Shown in pieces: positions 26,946-36,376 of a DNA stretch of 64,000 nt. The number at the start of each line of letters is the position of its first letter. The first letter of the stretch is position 1. The stretch is taken from the NCBI GenBank assembly GCA_036402115.1, contig DASWTM010000198.1:12624-76623 (forward strand), written 5' to 3'. The notes beneath the pieces were generated by a model. That model saw only the letters and a list, made by a program, of their open reading frames with translations, made no database searches and was not told where the DNA came from. A program made the translations under genes and the position numbers. Source of the stretch: Chryseosolibacter sp036402115 (GTDB taxonomy: Bacteria > Bacteroidota > Bacteroidia > Cytophagales > Cyclobacteriaceae).

Positions 26946-27168
26946 TTTTAGATTCCAGATTTCTGATTTAAGATTTAGGACCACGCACAAACCATTGTTC
27001 AGGACGTAGCGTCACACCTGAAAACTTTTTGCATCCTTTCTGTTGTTAGTGACATACTGCTGTCACTAGCCTATTAGATTTTTGATTGTTGGATTCGTTC
27101 CACGCTTACAACACAGATGTTGAAAAGCCTGCCAAAATCTAAAATCTGAAATCTAAAATCTTAAATTG
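26946..27168. repeat. inverted heptamer array B between aroE and uvrB
   Basis: Five tandem 7-nt units of the TTTAAGA/TTTTAGA family fill 26946-26980, starting 3 nt after the aroE stop. Five units of the complementary family (AAAATCT, GAAATCT, ending TAAATTG) fill 27134-27168, ending 5 nt before the uvrB ATG. The 153-nt centre contains a further short 7-nt-stepped stretch around 27077-27097. No gene is seen between the arms. Confidence 0.85.
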
Positions 27169-27173
27169 ACAAT

Positions 27174-29192
27174 ATGGAATTTCAACTAACCAGCGAATAC
27201 GTACCTACAGGCGACCAGCCGAAAGCTATTGAGCAATTAGTCGCTGGAGTTAATGATGGTGAACCGCACCAGACTTTGCTTGGGGTGACGGGATCCGGCA
27301 AGACTTTTACAGTCGCCAATGTAATCGCGCAGGTTAACAAACCAACGCTGGTACTGAGTCATAACAAAACACTCGCTGCCCAACTTTACGGAGAATTCAA
27401 ACAGTTTTTTCCGAACAATGCGGTCGAGTACTTCATTTCTTACTACGATTACTATCAACCGGAAGCATTCATCCCCTCATCGAATCTTTACATCGAAAAA
27501 GATCTTTCGATCAATGAAGAGATCGAGAAATTGAGATTGAGTGCAACCTCATCCCTGCTTACCGGCAGACGCGATGTAATTGTTGTCGCTTCTGTTTCGT
27601 GTATTTATGGTATCGGAAACCCCGATGAGTTTGGAAAGAATGTGATCAAGCTGAAGGTGGGCGAAATGGTGGCAAGAAACAGGCTACTGTTCGCGTTGGT
27701 CGATATCCTATACCATCGGACCGAAGTTGAATTCAAACGTGGTACATTTCGCGTTAAAGGTGATACGGTTGATATATTTCTCGCGTACGCGGATTATGCC
27801 GTCAGAATTTATTTCTATGGCGATGAAATCGAGTCCATTCAACGCATTGACCCAATCTCTGGAAAGAAACTGAGCGATGAGAAAGTGGTGACTATTTTTC
27901 CGGCAAACCTCTTCGTGACTGGAAAGGACTCACTGCATGTGGCGATGAAAGAGATTCAGGATGACATGGTACGACAGGTTGGATATTTTGAATCCGAACT
28001 TCGCCACCTTGAAGCCAAGCGGTTGAAGGAACGTACCGAGTTCGATCTTGAGATGATGCGTGAACTTGGCTACTGCTCAGGTATCGAGAACTACTCACGG
28101 TATTTTGACCGCAGACAACCCGGGGCAAGACCCTTCTGCCTGATCGACTATTTCCCGGATGATTTCCTGATGGTAATTGATGAGAGTCACGTCACCGTTC
28201 CACAGGTACGGGCGATGTGGGGTGGTGACCGATCCCGGAAAGTAAACCTCGTTGACTTCGGATTTCGCCTACCCTCAGCGTTGGATAACAGACCACTCAC
28301 ATTCAATGAATTCGAAGCATTGTTGAACCAGGTGATCTATGTCAGTGCGACACCAAGCGAATATGAATTGCGTAAGTCAGAAGGAATTGTTGTCGAACAA
28401 TTGATTCGACCTACCGGCTTGCTTGATCCCCAGATCGATGTTCGTCCGAGCAAGAACCAAATCGATGATTTGCTTGAAGAGATCGATGAACGCGTGAAAA
28501 AGAAAGAGCGTGTTCTGGTGACTACCCTCACCAAGAGAATGGCTGAAGAGCTGACGAAGTTTATGGAACGTGCGGGTATCAAGTGTCGATACATTCACTC
28601 GGAAGTCCATACGCTTGAACGCGTGGAAATTCTGCGGGAATTACGCCTCGGTGTCTACGATGTTCTGGTTGGTGTGAACTTACTTCGCGAAGGGCTTGAC
28701 TTACCGGAAGTGTCTCTTGTAGCAATTCTCGATGCAGATAAAGAGGGATTCCTTCGAAACCAAAGGTCGTTGGTGCAAACGATAGGCCGTGCTGCACGAA
28801 ACGAGAACGGCCGCGTGATCATGTATGCGGATACAGTGACGGAGTCCATGCAGGTGGCCATCGAAGAAACGAATCGCAGGCGTTCCGTGCAGGAAGAATA
28901 CAACAAGAAGCACGGCATTGTACCGAAGACTGTTCTCAAGTCCAAAGACTCCATCTTAGGTCAAACTAAGGTTGCCGACTCTAAGAAAGGAAAGCGGGCA
29001 TACATCGAAGAGGAAGAGGCTACCCTTGCTGCGGATCCCGTGGTGGCATACCTCAGCAAAGACGAATTGCAGAAGATGGCGGAACGGACACGAAAAGCTA
29101 TGGAAAAAGCTGCGAAAGAACTCGAGTTCATGGAAGCTGCAAAACTCCGGGACGAGTACACGGCATTGCAGAAGCTCATTGCTGAGAAATAG
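27174..29192 (+). CDS. uvrB: excinuclease ABC subunit B
   Basis: The 672-residue UvrB is the helicase-like damage-verification subunit of nucleotide excision repair. Walker A is GVTGSGKTFTVAN, the beta-hairpin region is EYFISYYDYYQPEAFIPSSNLYIEKD, the DEAD-like box is MVIDESHVTVPQ and the helicase C-terminal motifs include LLREGLDLPEVSLV and QTIGRAARN. The UvrC-binding UVR motif closes the protein (KAAKELEFMEAAKLRDEYTAL). Everything expected is present at normal length. Confidence 0.98.
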   Translation: MEFQLTSEYVPTGDQPKAIEQLVAGVNDGEPHQTLLGVTGSGKTFTVANVIAQVNKPTLVLSHNKTLAAQLYGEFKQFFPNNAVEYFISYYDYYQPEAFIPSSNLYIEKDLSINEEIEKLRLSATSSLLTGRRDVIVVASVSCIYGIGNPDEFGKNVIKLKVGEMVARNRLLFALVDILYHRTEVEFKRGTFRVKGDTVDIFLAYADYAVRIYFYGDEIESIQRIDPISGKKLSDEKVVTIFPANLFVTGKDSLHVAMKEIQDDMVRQVGYFESELRHLEAKRLKERTEFDLEMMRELGYCSGIENYSRYFDRRQPGARPFCLIDYFPDDFLMVIDESHVTVPQVRAMWGGDRSRKVNLVDFGFRLPSALDNRPLTFNEFEALLNQVIYVSATPSEYELRKSEGIVVEQLIRPTGLLDPQIDVRPSKNQIDDLLEEIDERVKKKERVLVTTLTKRMAEELTKFMERAGIKCRYIHSEVHTLERVEILRELRLGVYDVLVGVNLLREGLDLPEVSLVAILDADKEGFLRNQRSLVQTIGRAARNENGRVIMYADTVTESMQVAIEETNRRRSVQEEYNKKHGIVPKTVLKSKDSILGQTKVADSKKGKRAYIEEEEATLAADPVVAYLSKDELQKMAERTRKAMEKAAKELEFMEAAKLRDEYTALQKLIAEK

Positions 29193-29261
29193 GCGTCATG
29201 CATGGAATAGCTGACGGAATAGTTTTTTAACAACTATGTAAAGATTTGTAATTTCCCGGCC

Positions 29262-29690
29262 GTGAACAAGCTTGCACTTTTCGTTTTGTTTTTTGTATCA
29301 ACTACGGCTTGTGTCTCACAATCTAAAAACGACCTTTTGATTGGCGTTCAGACCGATCTTATAAAAACAAACAACACCGCCTATTTTCAACGTTTTCAAT
29401 TCGGAGCGGAAGGGAATTACTTCCTTCACAAAAAATTCAGTGCCACCGGTGGAATTGAGTACTGGTCTGGTAGCAGGCAATTAAGCCTAACGACCGGAGC
29501 GCGCTGGTATCCTATTGAGGACGCGTTCTTTCGCTTTCGTGGATTGCTTGGAGCCAACGACTTTGCGATTGGTGGCGGTTGGTCAATGCCTGTGAAAACA
29601 ACAAATCTGAGGTTTGAAGCACTAAGCGATTTCTACTTCGCAGGACATATAGCGATACGAGCCGGATTTACCTACACGTTTCCGTTATAG
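29262..29690 (+). CDS. small secreted protein, probable outer-membrane beta-barrel
   Basis: The 142-residue product starts at GTG 29262 with a signal peptide (MNKLALFVLFFVSTTACVSQ). The mature part is short beta-strands with alternating aromatic residues (YFQRFQFGAEGNYFLH, SATGGIEYWSGSRQLSLTTGARWY) and ends in FTYTFPL, an aromatic C-terminus typical of barrels. No family is recognised. It lies downstream of uvrB but is probably unrelated to repair. Confidence 0.6.
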   Translation: MNKLALFVLFFVSTTACVSQSKNDLLIGVQTDLIKTNNTAYFQRFQFGAEGNYFLHKKFSATGGIEYWSGSRQLSLTTGARWYPIEDAFFRFRGLLGANDFAIGGGWSMPVKTTNLRFEALSDFYFAGHIAIRAGFTYTFPL

Positions 29691-29788
29691 GCTTTTTGTG
29701 TAATCTGAAAACTCCAGTGAGCATGGCGACACTATCAGCTATCATTCCAGGCAACAGGAGGAACAAACAATAGAGGAGATAGTCGATA

Positions 29789-30676
29789 TTAATTGTGTGA
29801 TTCCGCTGCTACATGCTCGTAGATTTTTCTTGAGACTTCGGCCATGGCATTAATGCCCGCATCTTCGTCTTCAAGCTCTTTTGACAAGAGTACCAGCACA
29901 TATTTATTACCATCCGGAAGAATCACAATTCCCGAATCGTGGCGTACCCCGGTAATGTTTCCGGTTTTGTGGGCGACCTTCACGTCAGCGGGCAGCAACG
30001 CTGGAATGATCTCGTTGAACTTCTGGTCCAGAAGAATGTTTTCCATTCTCTCACAGAATGCAGCGGTAATGAATTGTCGTTGGGCAATTCCTTCAAACAA
30101 AACCATGAGATCATATGCTGTCGTAACGTTATTCATTCCTTTTTCATAGGCTTTGCTGTCTTCGACACCACGGAGCACTTTTGTATTATAGATGCCGAGG
30201 CTTTTCAATGTCTCGGTAACCTCTTTCGCATCTACCAACTCAATGATCATATTTGTGGCAAGGTTACTGCTGGAAATAATCATGTCATACACCAATTGAT
30301 CCACAGTACGTTTTGACCCAAGATGTTTGTACAACTCCTGTTCACTGTCATCAGCAGATGAAAGGGCAAAGGCGCTGCTATCGACAATACTTTTGAATTC
30401 GTTCTTGAGGATGAGTGAATCGTTTAGTGCAAACTTTCCCTGATGTACCTGATTGAACACCTCGATCATCACGGGCGTTTTCATTGTACTGGCGGCATGG
30501 AAGATCTCATGCTCATGAATAAAAAGTGTCTCTCCTGTTTGTAAGTTTTTAAACGCAACAGCAAATATCCCTTTCTGTTTCGCAAAAATCTCATTTACGT
30601 CCTTCATCAGTTGTGGGTCATCTTTAGGTTGGCATGAAACGATTGTTATACTGAGGAGCAGAAAAAACTTTTTCAT
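29789..30676 (-). CDS. class A beta-lactamase-like serine hydrolase (lipoprotein)
   Basis: The ATG at 30676 is chosen because it begins a lipoprotein signal (MKKFFLLLSITIVSCQPK, lipobox cysteine Cys15); the frame is open 20 codons upstream. The 295-residue protein has the class A layout: Ser63-x-x-Lys66 (STMK), the SSSN element of the SDN motif, an omega-loop-like EKGMNN followed by TTAYDLM, and KTGNITG. It resembles chromosomal beta-lactamase2-type hydrolases of Bacteroidota, whose substrates are often unknown. Resistance cannot be inferred from sequence alone. The sod terminator separates it from the gene upstream. Confidence 0.85.
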   Translation of the reverse strand: MKKFFLLLSITIVSCQPKDDPQLMKDVNEIFAKQKGIFAVAFKNLQTGETLFIHEHEIFHAASTMKTPVMIEVFNQVHQGKFALNDSLILKNEFKSIVDSSAFALSSADDSEQELYKHLGSKRTVDQLVYDMIISSSNLATNMIIELVDAKEVTETLKSLGIYNTKVLRGVEDSKAYEKGMNNVTTAYDLMVLFEGIAQRQFITAAFCERMENILLDQKFNEIIPALLPADVKVAHKTGNITGVRHDSGIVILPDGNKYVLVLLSKELEDEDAGINAMAEVSRKIYEHVAAESHN

Positions 30677-30704
30677 AGCAGTGAAGATAGCCACAACCCG
30701 GGGA

Positions 30705-30734
30705 CAAAAAAAAGGCTTCCGAAACACGGAAGCC
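30705..30734 (-). terminator. terminator of the superoxide dismutase gene
   Basis: A perfect 8-bp stem GGCTTCCG/CGGAAGCC (30714-30721 with 30727-30734) around AAACA is followed on the minus strand by eight T. It lies 27 nt past the sod stop codon. Confidence 0.92.
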
Positions 30735-30761
30735 AAATCGTATAGGTAATAACGTCAGAGA

Positions 30762-31367
30762 CTATTTCGCACCAAAGCGTTTTGCCACTTCGTTCCAGTT
30801 CACCACGTTCCAGAAAGCTGTAATGTAATCAGGTCTTCTGTTTTGGTAGTTGAGGTAATAGGCGTGTTCCCATACATCAAGTCCAAGGATCGGTGTCCCC
30901 TTTGCTTCCGCCACATCCATCAATGGATTGTCCTGGTTTGGAGTTGACGTAATTTGCAATTTGCCACTTGCATCCTTGATGAGCCATGCCCAGCCTGATC
31001 CAAAGCGACCTGTTGCTGCTGCAGCAAATTTTGTTTTGAATTCATCGAAGCTTGTAAACGCAGCGTTGATAGCATCGGACAACGCACCGGAAGGTTTACC
31101 TCCTGCGTTCGGAGCAAGAACTGTCCAGAACAGTGAATGATTATAATGACCGCCTCCATTGTTTCTCACGGCTGCAGGATACTTGGAAATGTTCTTGCAA
31201 ATATCTTCGATGCTTAACTTTTCTGCATCTGTGCCGGCAACAGCGTTGTTAAGATTTGTAACGTATGTGTTGTGGTGTTTGCCATGGTGAATCTCCATGG
31301 TACGGGCATCAATATGTGGCTCAAGAGCATTGAATGCATAAGGGAGAGCTGGAAGCGTAAATGCCAT
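30762..31367 (-). CDS. iron/manganese superoxide dismutase
   Basis: This 201-residue enzyme converts superoxide to peroxide and oxygen in the cytosol. Metal-ligand motifs are MEIHHGKHHNTYV (first histidine), YNHSLFWTVLAPN (second histidine) and the signature DVWEHAYYLNYQNRRPDY (Asp and His). The segment RFGSGWAWLI is typical. Iron versus manganese preference cannot be decided securely here, so sodA or sodB is left open. It has its own terminator. Confidence 0.96.
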   Translation of the reverse strand: MAFTLPALPYAFNALEPHIDARTMEIHHGKHHNTYVTNLNNAVAGTDAEKLSIEDICKNISKYPAAVRNNGGGHYNHSLFWTVLAPNAGGKPSGALSDAINAAFTSFDEFKTKFAAAATGRFGSGWAWLIKDASGKLQITSTPNQDNPLMDVAEAKGTPILGLDVWEHAYYLNYQNRRPDYITAFWNVVNWNEVAKRFGAK

Positions 31368-31491
31368 AGGAATTATGATTTATGGTTTAACATTGTTTTT
31401 CGAAGTCGTCAAATATACAACCCTAATCGAGTTGAGAAAATTCAATTTAGCAGCTGTTTAAAGAAAATTAACTCAGGTTGGCGAAGTCGCG

Positions 31492-31935
31492 CTATGACCG
31501 AAGGCGGGCAAAAAATTCGTCAATCAGGCTTTTGGCTTCGGAGCCGTTAATCCCTTTCGACACTTGCGTCTTTGGATGCAGAAGCGGGGTTGAAACCAGC
31601 GAAAATCCGCGTTGCAAATCGCTCGCACCGTAAACCAGCTTTTGCAGCTGTACCCAATGCAGTGCTCCGGCACACATCACGCATGGCTCAAGTGTGACGT
31701 AGAGGGTACACTCGTTCAGGTATTTTGAGCCGAGATAATTGGCTGCTGCGGTAACTGCAAGCATCTCGGCATGCGCGGTCGCATCGGTAAGTTTTTCCGT
31801 CTGATTGTGGGCGCGGGCAATAATTTTATTTTTGCACACGACAACAGCACCCACCGGTATTTCCTGGATATCAAAAGCCTTACGTGCTTCCTTCAAGGCT
31901 TCACGCATAAAAAACTCATCGGTATACAATTCCAT
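31492..31935 (-). CDS. tadA: tRNA-adenosine(34) deaminase
   Basis: The 147-residue cytidine/adenosine deaminase-fold protein deaminates the wobble adenosine of tRNA-Arg(ACG) to inosine. The zinc site is HAEMLAV (ligand His and catalytic Glu) and LEPCVMCAGALHW (two ligand Cys). The flanking FDIQEIPVGAVVV and GGASDLQRG-like region (YGASDLQRG) match TadA better than guanine deaminase. Length is normal. A 124-nt gap separates it from the downstream sod gene. Confidence 0.9.
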   Translation of the reverse strand: MELYTDEFFMREALKEARKAFDIQEIPVGAVVVCKNKIIARAHNQTEKLTDATAHAEMLAVTAAANYLGSKYLNECTLYVTLEPCVMCAGALHWVQLQKLVYGASDLQRGFSLVSTPLLHPKTQVSKGINGSEAKSLIDEFFARLRS

Positions 31936-32052
31936 GATGGCTATCCCGCGCGGGACGTGGTTTCAAGGTTAAATAAGGTTAAAACTTTTGGAAAAACGAA
32001 ACATTGAAACGTCCAACCAGTTTAACCCCAAAAATACTAATCTGCATCGCTC

Positions 32053-32949
32053 ATGAAGTTCTTTACAACGCTGTTCCTACTCGCACTTTCGTTTTCCCTC
32101 GGTGCACAAACGCAAAGTTCACCAGAAGCCAATAGCGAATTCAACAATGCAAGCGAACTGTCCAATTGGAAGTGGCTGCATCAAACCGAAGGCTGGCCTA
32201 ACAAAGTACGAAGTCAGACCGTAAAGGATGGCAACCTGATTCTGCAGATGGGTACCTCCGGATGGTTCGCAGACAAAAATGCTCCCTTCCTGTATAAAGA
32301 AATCGCTGGCGACTTTGACGTCCGTGCACGGGTAAGAGCATCGGGCGTAAACAATCCAATTTCAGAAACGCAGTGGTCCCTGGGCGGATTAATGGTAAGG
32401 GTACCAAAGAAGACTGGCAAAGATCAATGGAAACCAAAAGAAGAAAACTGGATGTTCATGACCACTGGTGTGGCTGAAGAACCCGGCAAGCAAGTCATCG
32501 AAACGAAATACACACTCAACAGTAAATCAAATCTGAAATTGCGCGATGCCAAAGCGGAGTGGATAACCCTGCGGATCACGCGTGTCGGAAATGCGTTCAT
32601 CATGATGTACAAGTATGACAACGACAAAACGTGGAATGTTCATGATCGTTTCTACCTCGTAGATTGGCCACCCGTACTCCAGGTTGGCCTCAATGGGTAT
32701 ACAAATAGCTATGCAGTACCTGGAAATATTTCGTGGGGAGATCCATTCAAATTTAATAACGAAAGCTTTGATCATCTTGGCAAGCCCGATTTTGTACTCA
32801 CCGTTGACTTTGTGCACTTCGCAAAACCGAATGTGAATTATGATGTTTCCGGGAACCCAGGCAGGCAATGGCTCAATCAGGTCTATGCCAATCGACTCGT
32901 GGATTATTCGGTGTCAAACAGTGAGGTGTTGGAGTTGCTCGGTGATTAA
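32053..32949 (+). CDS. secreted DUF1349-type concanavalin A-like protein
   Basis: The 298-residue product has a signal peptide (MKFFTTLFLLALSFSLGAQ). The DUF1349 / beta-jelly-roll pattern follows: WKWLHQTEGWP, FADKNAPFLYKEIAGDFDVRARV, GGLMVR and WITLRITRVGNAFIMMYKYD, then VLQVGLNGYTN. Such domains are associated with carbohydrate binding or hydrolysis. No catalytic residues can be named with confidence. It is divergent from tadA over a 117-nt spacer. Confidence 0.75.
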   Translation: MKFFTTLFLLALSFSLGAQTQSSPEANSEFNNASELSNWKWLHQTEGWPNKVRSQTVKDGNLILQMGTSGWFADKNAPFLYKEIAGDFDVRARVRASGVNNPISETQWSLGGLMVRVPKKTGKDQWKPKEENWMFMTTGVAEEPGKQVIETKYTLNSKSNLKLRDAKAEWITLRITRVGNAFIMMYKYDNDKTWNVHDRFYLVDWPPVLQVGLNGYTNSYAVPGNISWGDPFKFNNESFDHLGKPDFVLTVDFVHFAKPNVNYDVSGNPGRQWLNQVYANRLVDYSVSNSEVLELLGD

Positions 32950-33010
32950 ATCTCAATTGATGAGCGGATCTTTCCCTCAGCGTTAAGCTTGAGCGGAGTG
33001 CTTTAAATTG

Positions 33011-33559
33011 TTATTTCACCTTAACGGATTCCATCATCAGCTTCGCAGTTCCCTCCCACTCCTGGCGATCACGTCTCGGACAGTTGAATGAGAACACGAG
33101 GGTCTGGCCTTCTTTGATGTAGTACTGGATGTATGAATATTTGAGGATGGGCTCGCGTTGCCCTTCTTTCTCGCGACTGCCGTTGACGCGTGACTCAAAT
33201 TCAAAGAAGATAAATTTCTTGCCCTTCCGTTCAACAATACCTTCATTGATCATTTCGACCCGGTCAAATAGATTGGCGATGCCGGCTTTGAAAAAACGCT
33301 GCGCCAACTCCAGGTCTTTTTCCGTCCACCGCGTGGCAGAAATATTGACGCTGAAATCGATTGAGCGCTCCTGATTGGTAAAGGCGCCAAGTGGTGCACG
33401 AACGGATGGATAACGCTCCGTAAAGTCGAGCTGGTCCATCGGCCGCCAGTCCTGAGGAATGGAAGCTGTAATTCCCTCGGCCACTTTTGTCTTCACAAGT
33501 TTAGGTTGGTCGAAGGAGATAAAAAGAACAGAAATAATCAGGATCAGCAAGCGGGACAT
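33011..33559 (-). CDS. secreted protein of unknown function (PsbP/DcrB-like fold possible)
   Basis: The 182-residue product has an N-terminal hydrophobic export signal (MSRLLILIISVLFISF). Its mature part contains GITASIPQDWRPMDQLDF, a helix in DLELAQRFFKAGIANL and strands such as KKFIFFEFESRV and QTLVFSFNCPRRDRQEWEGTA. That order is reminiscent of Mog1/PsbP-type small alpha/beta domains found in DcrB and many secreted proteins. The function is unknown. It converges on the DUF1349 gene and is divergent from aspS. Confidence 0.65.
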   Translation of the reverse strand: MSRLLILIISVLFISFDQPKLVKTKVAEGITASIPQDWRPMDQLDFTERYPSVRAPLGAFTNQERSIDFSVNISATRWTEKDLELAQRFFKAGIANLFDRVEMINEGIVERKGKKFIFFEFESRVNGSREKEGQREPILKYSYIQYYIKEGQTLVFSFNCPRRDRQEWEGTAKLMMESVKVK

Positions 33560-33776
33560 TAGTCTTGGGATTTATTTAAATAACGGTCAAAATCATGAAT
33601 TATTGAAGGGCAGAATAAATCATAAAGCCGCCAAAATTCGCCCGATCTATTAATAATTTTCGGTTAAATTCGCGGCTAACTTATTTCCGGAGATTCTTCT
33701 TCGTTCCCTACTGCTTACGCGAGCCACAGAACGTTGAAAAGTTTTCAATAAAACGTGCAAAAATAATAATTATATC

Positions 33777-35534
33777 ATGTTACGAAGCCACACATGCGGT
33801 GAATTGAGATTATCAGATGTTGGAAAACAAGCGACCCTCAGCGGCTGGGTTCAGCGGAGCCGTGATAAAGGAAGCGTTTTGTGGATCGACCTTCGTGACC
33901 GCTATGGAATTACCCAGTTGATCTTTGAAGAAGGCAAGACACCTGCAGCGTTGCTCCAACAGGCCAGATCGGTCGGCCGTGAGTTCGTTATCCAGGCGGA
34001 AGGTGCCGTTGTTGAACGTCTCTCCAAAAACGATAAGATTCCGACAGGCGAGATTGAACTCAAGGTGACGAAACTGACCATTCTTAACTCCGCAAAAATT
34101 CCACCCTTTACCATCGAAGATGAAACGGATGGTGGTGACGAGCTTCGTATGAAATATCGTTACCTCGACTTGCGGAGAACACCAGTCCGCGAGAGTTTGC
34201 AACTTCGTCATAAGATGGCGCAGCAGACCCGTGCCTACCTCGACAGCCAGAACTTTATTGAGGTTGAAACACCGGTGCTGATCAAATCAACTCCAGAAGG
34301 CGCACGGGATTTCGTGGTACCGTCACGCATTCATCACGGTGAATTTTACGCGCTTCCGCAATCCCCACAAACTTTCAAGCAATTGCTAATGGTATCAGGA
34401 TTCGACCGCTATTATCAGATCGTGAAATGTTTCCGCGATGAAGATTTGCGCGCAGACCGTCAGCCGGAATTTACACAGATCGACTGCGAGATGGCATTCG
34501 TCACACAAGAAGACATTCTCAATACATTCGAAGGGTTGATCCGCCACCTGTTCAAAACGGTGAAAGGTCTTGACTTTGCATCGGTACCACGCATGAATTA
34601 CGATGAGGCTATGCGTCTCTACGGTTCAGACAAGCCCGATACTCGCTTCGACATGAAGTTTGTCGAGATAACACCGTTGACCAAAGGAAAAAACTTCCCT
34701 GTTTTTGAAAGTGCACAAATCGTGGTGGGGATTAACGCCAAGGGATGCTCTGAATATACGCGTAAGCAAATCGATGAACTCACGGAATACGTGAAGCGTC
34801 CACAGGTTGGAGCAAAGGGTTTGGTGTACGTTCAGTACCGAACCGATGGGACAATTAAATCTTCCGTTGATAAATTCTATTCGGCTGACGATTTAAAGCA
34901 GTGGGCGGAAAAATTCGGAGCACAGCCCGGAGACTTGATGCTCATTCTGGCCGGTGAAACAGATGCAACCCGTAAACATCTGAACGAATTGCGACTGCTC
35001 ATGGGCGAAAAACTCGGCCTGCGCGATAAAAATAAATTCTCATCCTTGTGGGTAACGGATTTTCCTTTGCTCGAATGGAACGAAGAAACAAAGCGCTATC
35101 ACGCCATGCACCATCCGTTCACGTCACCAAAGCCTGATGATATCAAATTGCTTGATACCGATCCTGGCAAAGTCAGAGCAAATGCCTACGACATGGTGAT
35201 CAACGGAACAGAAGTTGGCGGTGGTTCCATCCGTATCCATGACAGGCCAACCCAGCAGATGATGTTCAACCACCTCGGCTTTACAGAGGAAGAAGCCAAG
35301 AAGCAATTTGGTTTCCTCATGGAAGCTTTTGAGTTCGGTGCTCCACCACACGGAGGAATTGCGTTCGGCTTTGATCGTCTTTGCTCAATCTTTGGTGGCG
35401 CTGATTCAATCCGGGACTTCATTGCGTTTCCGAAAAATAACGCAGGGAAAGATGTCATGATCGACTCTCCATCACCTATCGCGCAAGAGCAACTGGATGA
35501 ACTCGCCCTGGCGATCAAACAAACCAAGAAGTGA
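33777..35534 (+). CDS. aspS: aspartyl-tRNA synthetase
   Basis: The 585-residue class II synthetase charges tRNA with aspartate. It has the N-terminal OB-fold anticodon-binding domain (LSGWVQRSRDKGSVLWIDLRDRYG), motif 2 around YQIVKCFRDEDLRADRQPEFTQIDCEM, the bacterial GAD insertion, and motif 3 in GGIAFGFDRLCSIFGG. This is the long bacterial form. A non-discriminating activity cannot be judged from sequence. The methyltransferase gene follows after 15 nt. Confidence 0.98.
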   Translation: MLRSHTCGELRLSDVGKQATLSGWVQRSRDKGSVLWIDLRDRYGITQLIFEEGKTPAALLQQARSVGREFVIQAEGAVVERLSKNDKIPTGEIELKVTKLTILNSAKIPPFTIEDETDGGDELRMKYRYLDLRRTPVRESLQLRHKMAQQTRAYLDSQNFIEVETPVLIKSTPEGARDFVVPSRIHHGEFYALPQSPQTFKQLLMVSGFDRYYQIVKCFRDEDLRADRQPEFTQIDCEMAFVTQEDILNTFEGLIRHLFKTVKGLDFASVPRMNYDEAMRLYGSDKPDTRFDMKFVEITPLTKGKNFPVFESAQIVVGINAKGCSEYTRKQIDELTEYVKRPQVGAKGLVYVQYRTDGTIKSSVDKFYSADDLKQWAEKFGAQPGDLMLILAGETDATRKHLNELRLLMGEKLGLRDKNKFSSLWVTDFPLLEWNEETKRYHAMHHPFTSPKPDDIKLLDTDPGKVRANAYDMVINGTEVGGGSIRIHDRPTQQMMFNHLGFTEEEAKKQFGFLMEAFEFGAPPHGGIAFGFDRLCSIFGGADSIRDFIAFPKNNAGKDVMIDSPSPIAQEQLDELALAIKQTKK

Positions 35535-35549
35535 TTGATATAACCGATC

Positions 35550-36290
35550 ATGGCAAGCAAGGATCTTTTTTCGAGTCAGTCAAAAGCTTACGCTGCGTTC
35601 CGACCGACTTATCCTGCTGACCTCTATCAGTTTATCTTTCGACACACGCAAAACTTTGATTGTGCATGGGACTGCGCTACCGGCAATGGCCAGGTAGCAC
35701 GAGATCTTAGCCTGAGATTTAAAAAGGTATTCGCAACCGATATAAGCCAGCAACAGCTTGACGAGGCATTCCGCGCAGAAAACATTGAATACTCGATATC
35801 AAAAGCTGAACGCACGAGCTTTGCCGCAAAGCAGTTTGATCTTATCACGGTTGGGCAGGCCCTGCATTGGATAAATACAGACGAGTTTTATAAAGAAGTA
35901 AAGCGAGTGGGAAGGCACGGTGCTACCCTTGCTGTATGGGGTTATTCTTTGCTAACAATAACCGAACCGCTGGACATACGGTTTAGTGAATTCTACTTCA
36001 ATACCGTAGGCAAATACTGGGATGCAGCGAGAAAGTTGGTGGAGAATAAGTATTCGACTATAGACTTTCCTTTTAACAATCGCATCGAGCATGAGTTCGA
36101 AATCAAAGTAGAATGGAATTTGGAACAATTTGCAGGTTATCTCACATCATGGTCATCCACGCAAAAATTCATTAATGTCGAACGGCAAAATCCGGTTCCC
36201 GATTTTATTCAATCGATAAGACAGTATTGGGATGAAGGGGAGATAAAAACGGTTAGGTTCCCTCTCTTTGTAAAAGTCGGAAAGATTTGA
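35550..36290 (+). CDS. class I SAM-dependent methyltransferase
   Basis: The 246-residue protein has the methyltransferase 11 pattern: CAWDCATGNGQVARDLS (motif I, SAM-binding), VFATDISQQQLDEA (motif II acidic residue) and FDLITVGQALHWIN. The opening SSQSKAYAAFRPTYPADLYQFI and the HWIN segment are typical of the family related to yeast trans-aconitate methyltransferases. The substrate is unknown. It lies 15 nt after aspS and is probably co-transcribed with it. Confidence 0.88.
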   Translation: MASKDLFSSQSKAYAAFRPTYPADLYQFIFRHTQNFDCAWDCATGNGQVARDLSLRFKKVFATDISQQQLDEAFRAENIEYSISKAERTSFAAKQFDLITVGQALHWINTDEFYKEVKRVGRHGATLAVWGYSLLTITEPLDIRFSEFYFNTVGKYWDAARKLVENKYSTIDFPFNNRIEHEFEIKVEWNLEQFAGYLTSWSSTQKFINVERQNPVPDFIQSIRQYWDEGEIKTVRFPLFVKVGKI

Positions 36291-36357
36291 CGGGCAACTA
36301 ATCCAAGTTCAAAAACCATACATGTCTCACAGAACAATGCGTTTGGTTTCGGCATTG

Positions 36358-36372
36358 TATTTTTGATCTTTG
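36358..36372 (+). promoter_or_regulatory. candidate -7 elements of the D-aminoacylase-like gene
   Basis: TATTTTTG at 36358-36365 fits TAnnTTTG exactly, and GATCTTTG at 36365-36372 fits with one mismatch. A TTTG at 36342-36345 lies 19 nt before the second, the usual -33 spacing. One of the two overlapping boxes is likely used. Confidence 0.45.
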
Positions 36373-36376
36373 TGCC

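Noticed and set aside
26946..27168. CRISPR array
   Set aside because: Units are 7 nt with no spacers between them and the two halves are inverted; there are no cas genes.
29789..30676. Reporting the serine hydrolase as an antibiotic resistance gene
   Set aside because: Class A motifs alone do not show resistance; many chromosomal relatives in Bacteroidota have no known resistance phenotype.
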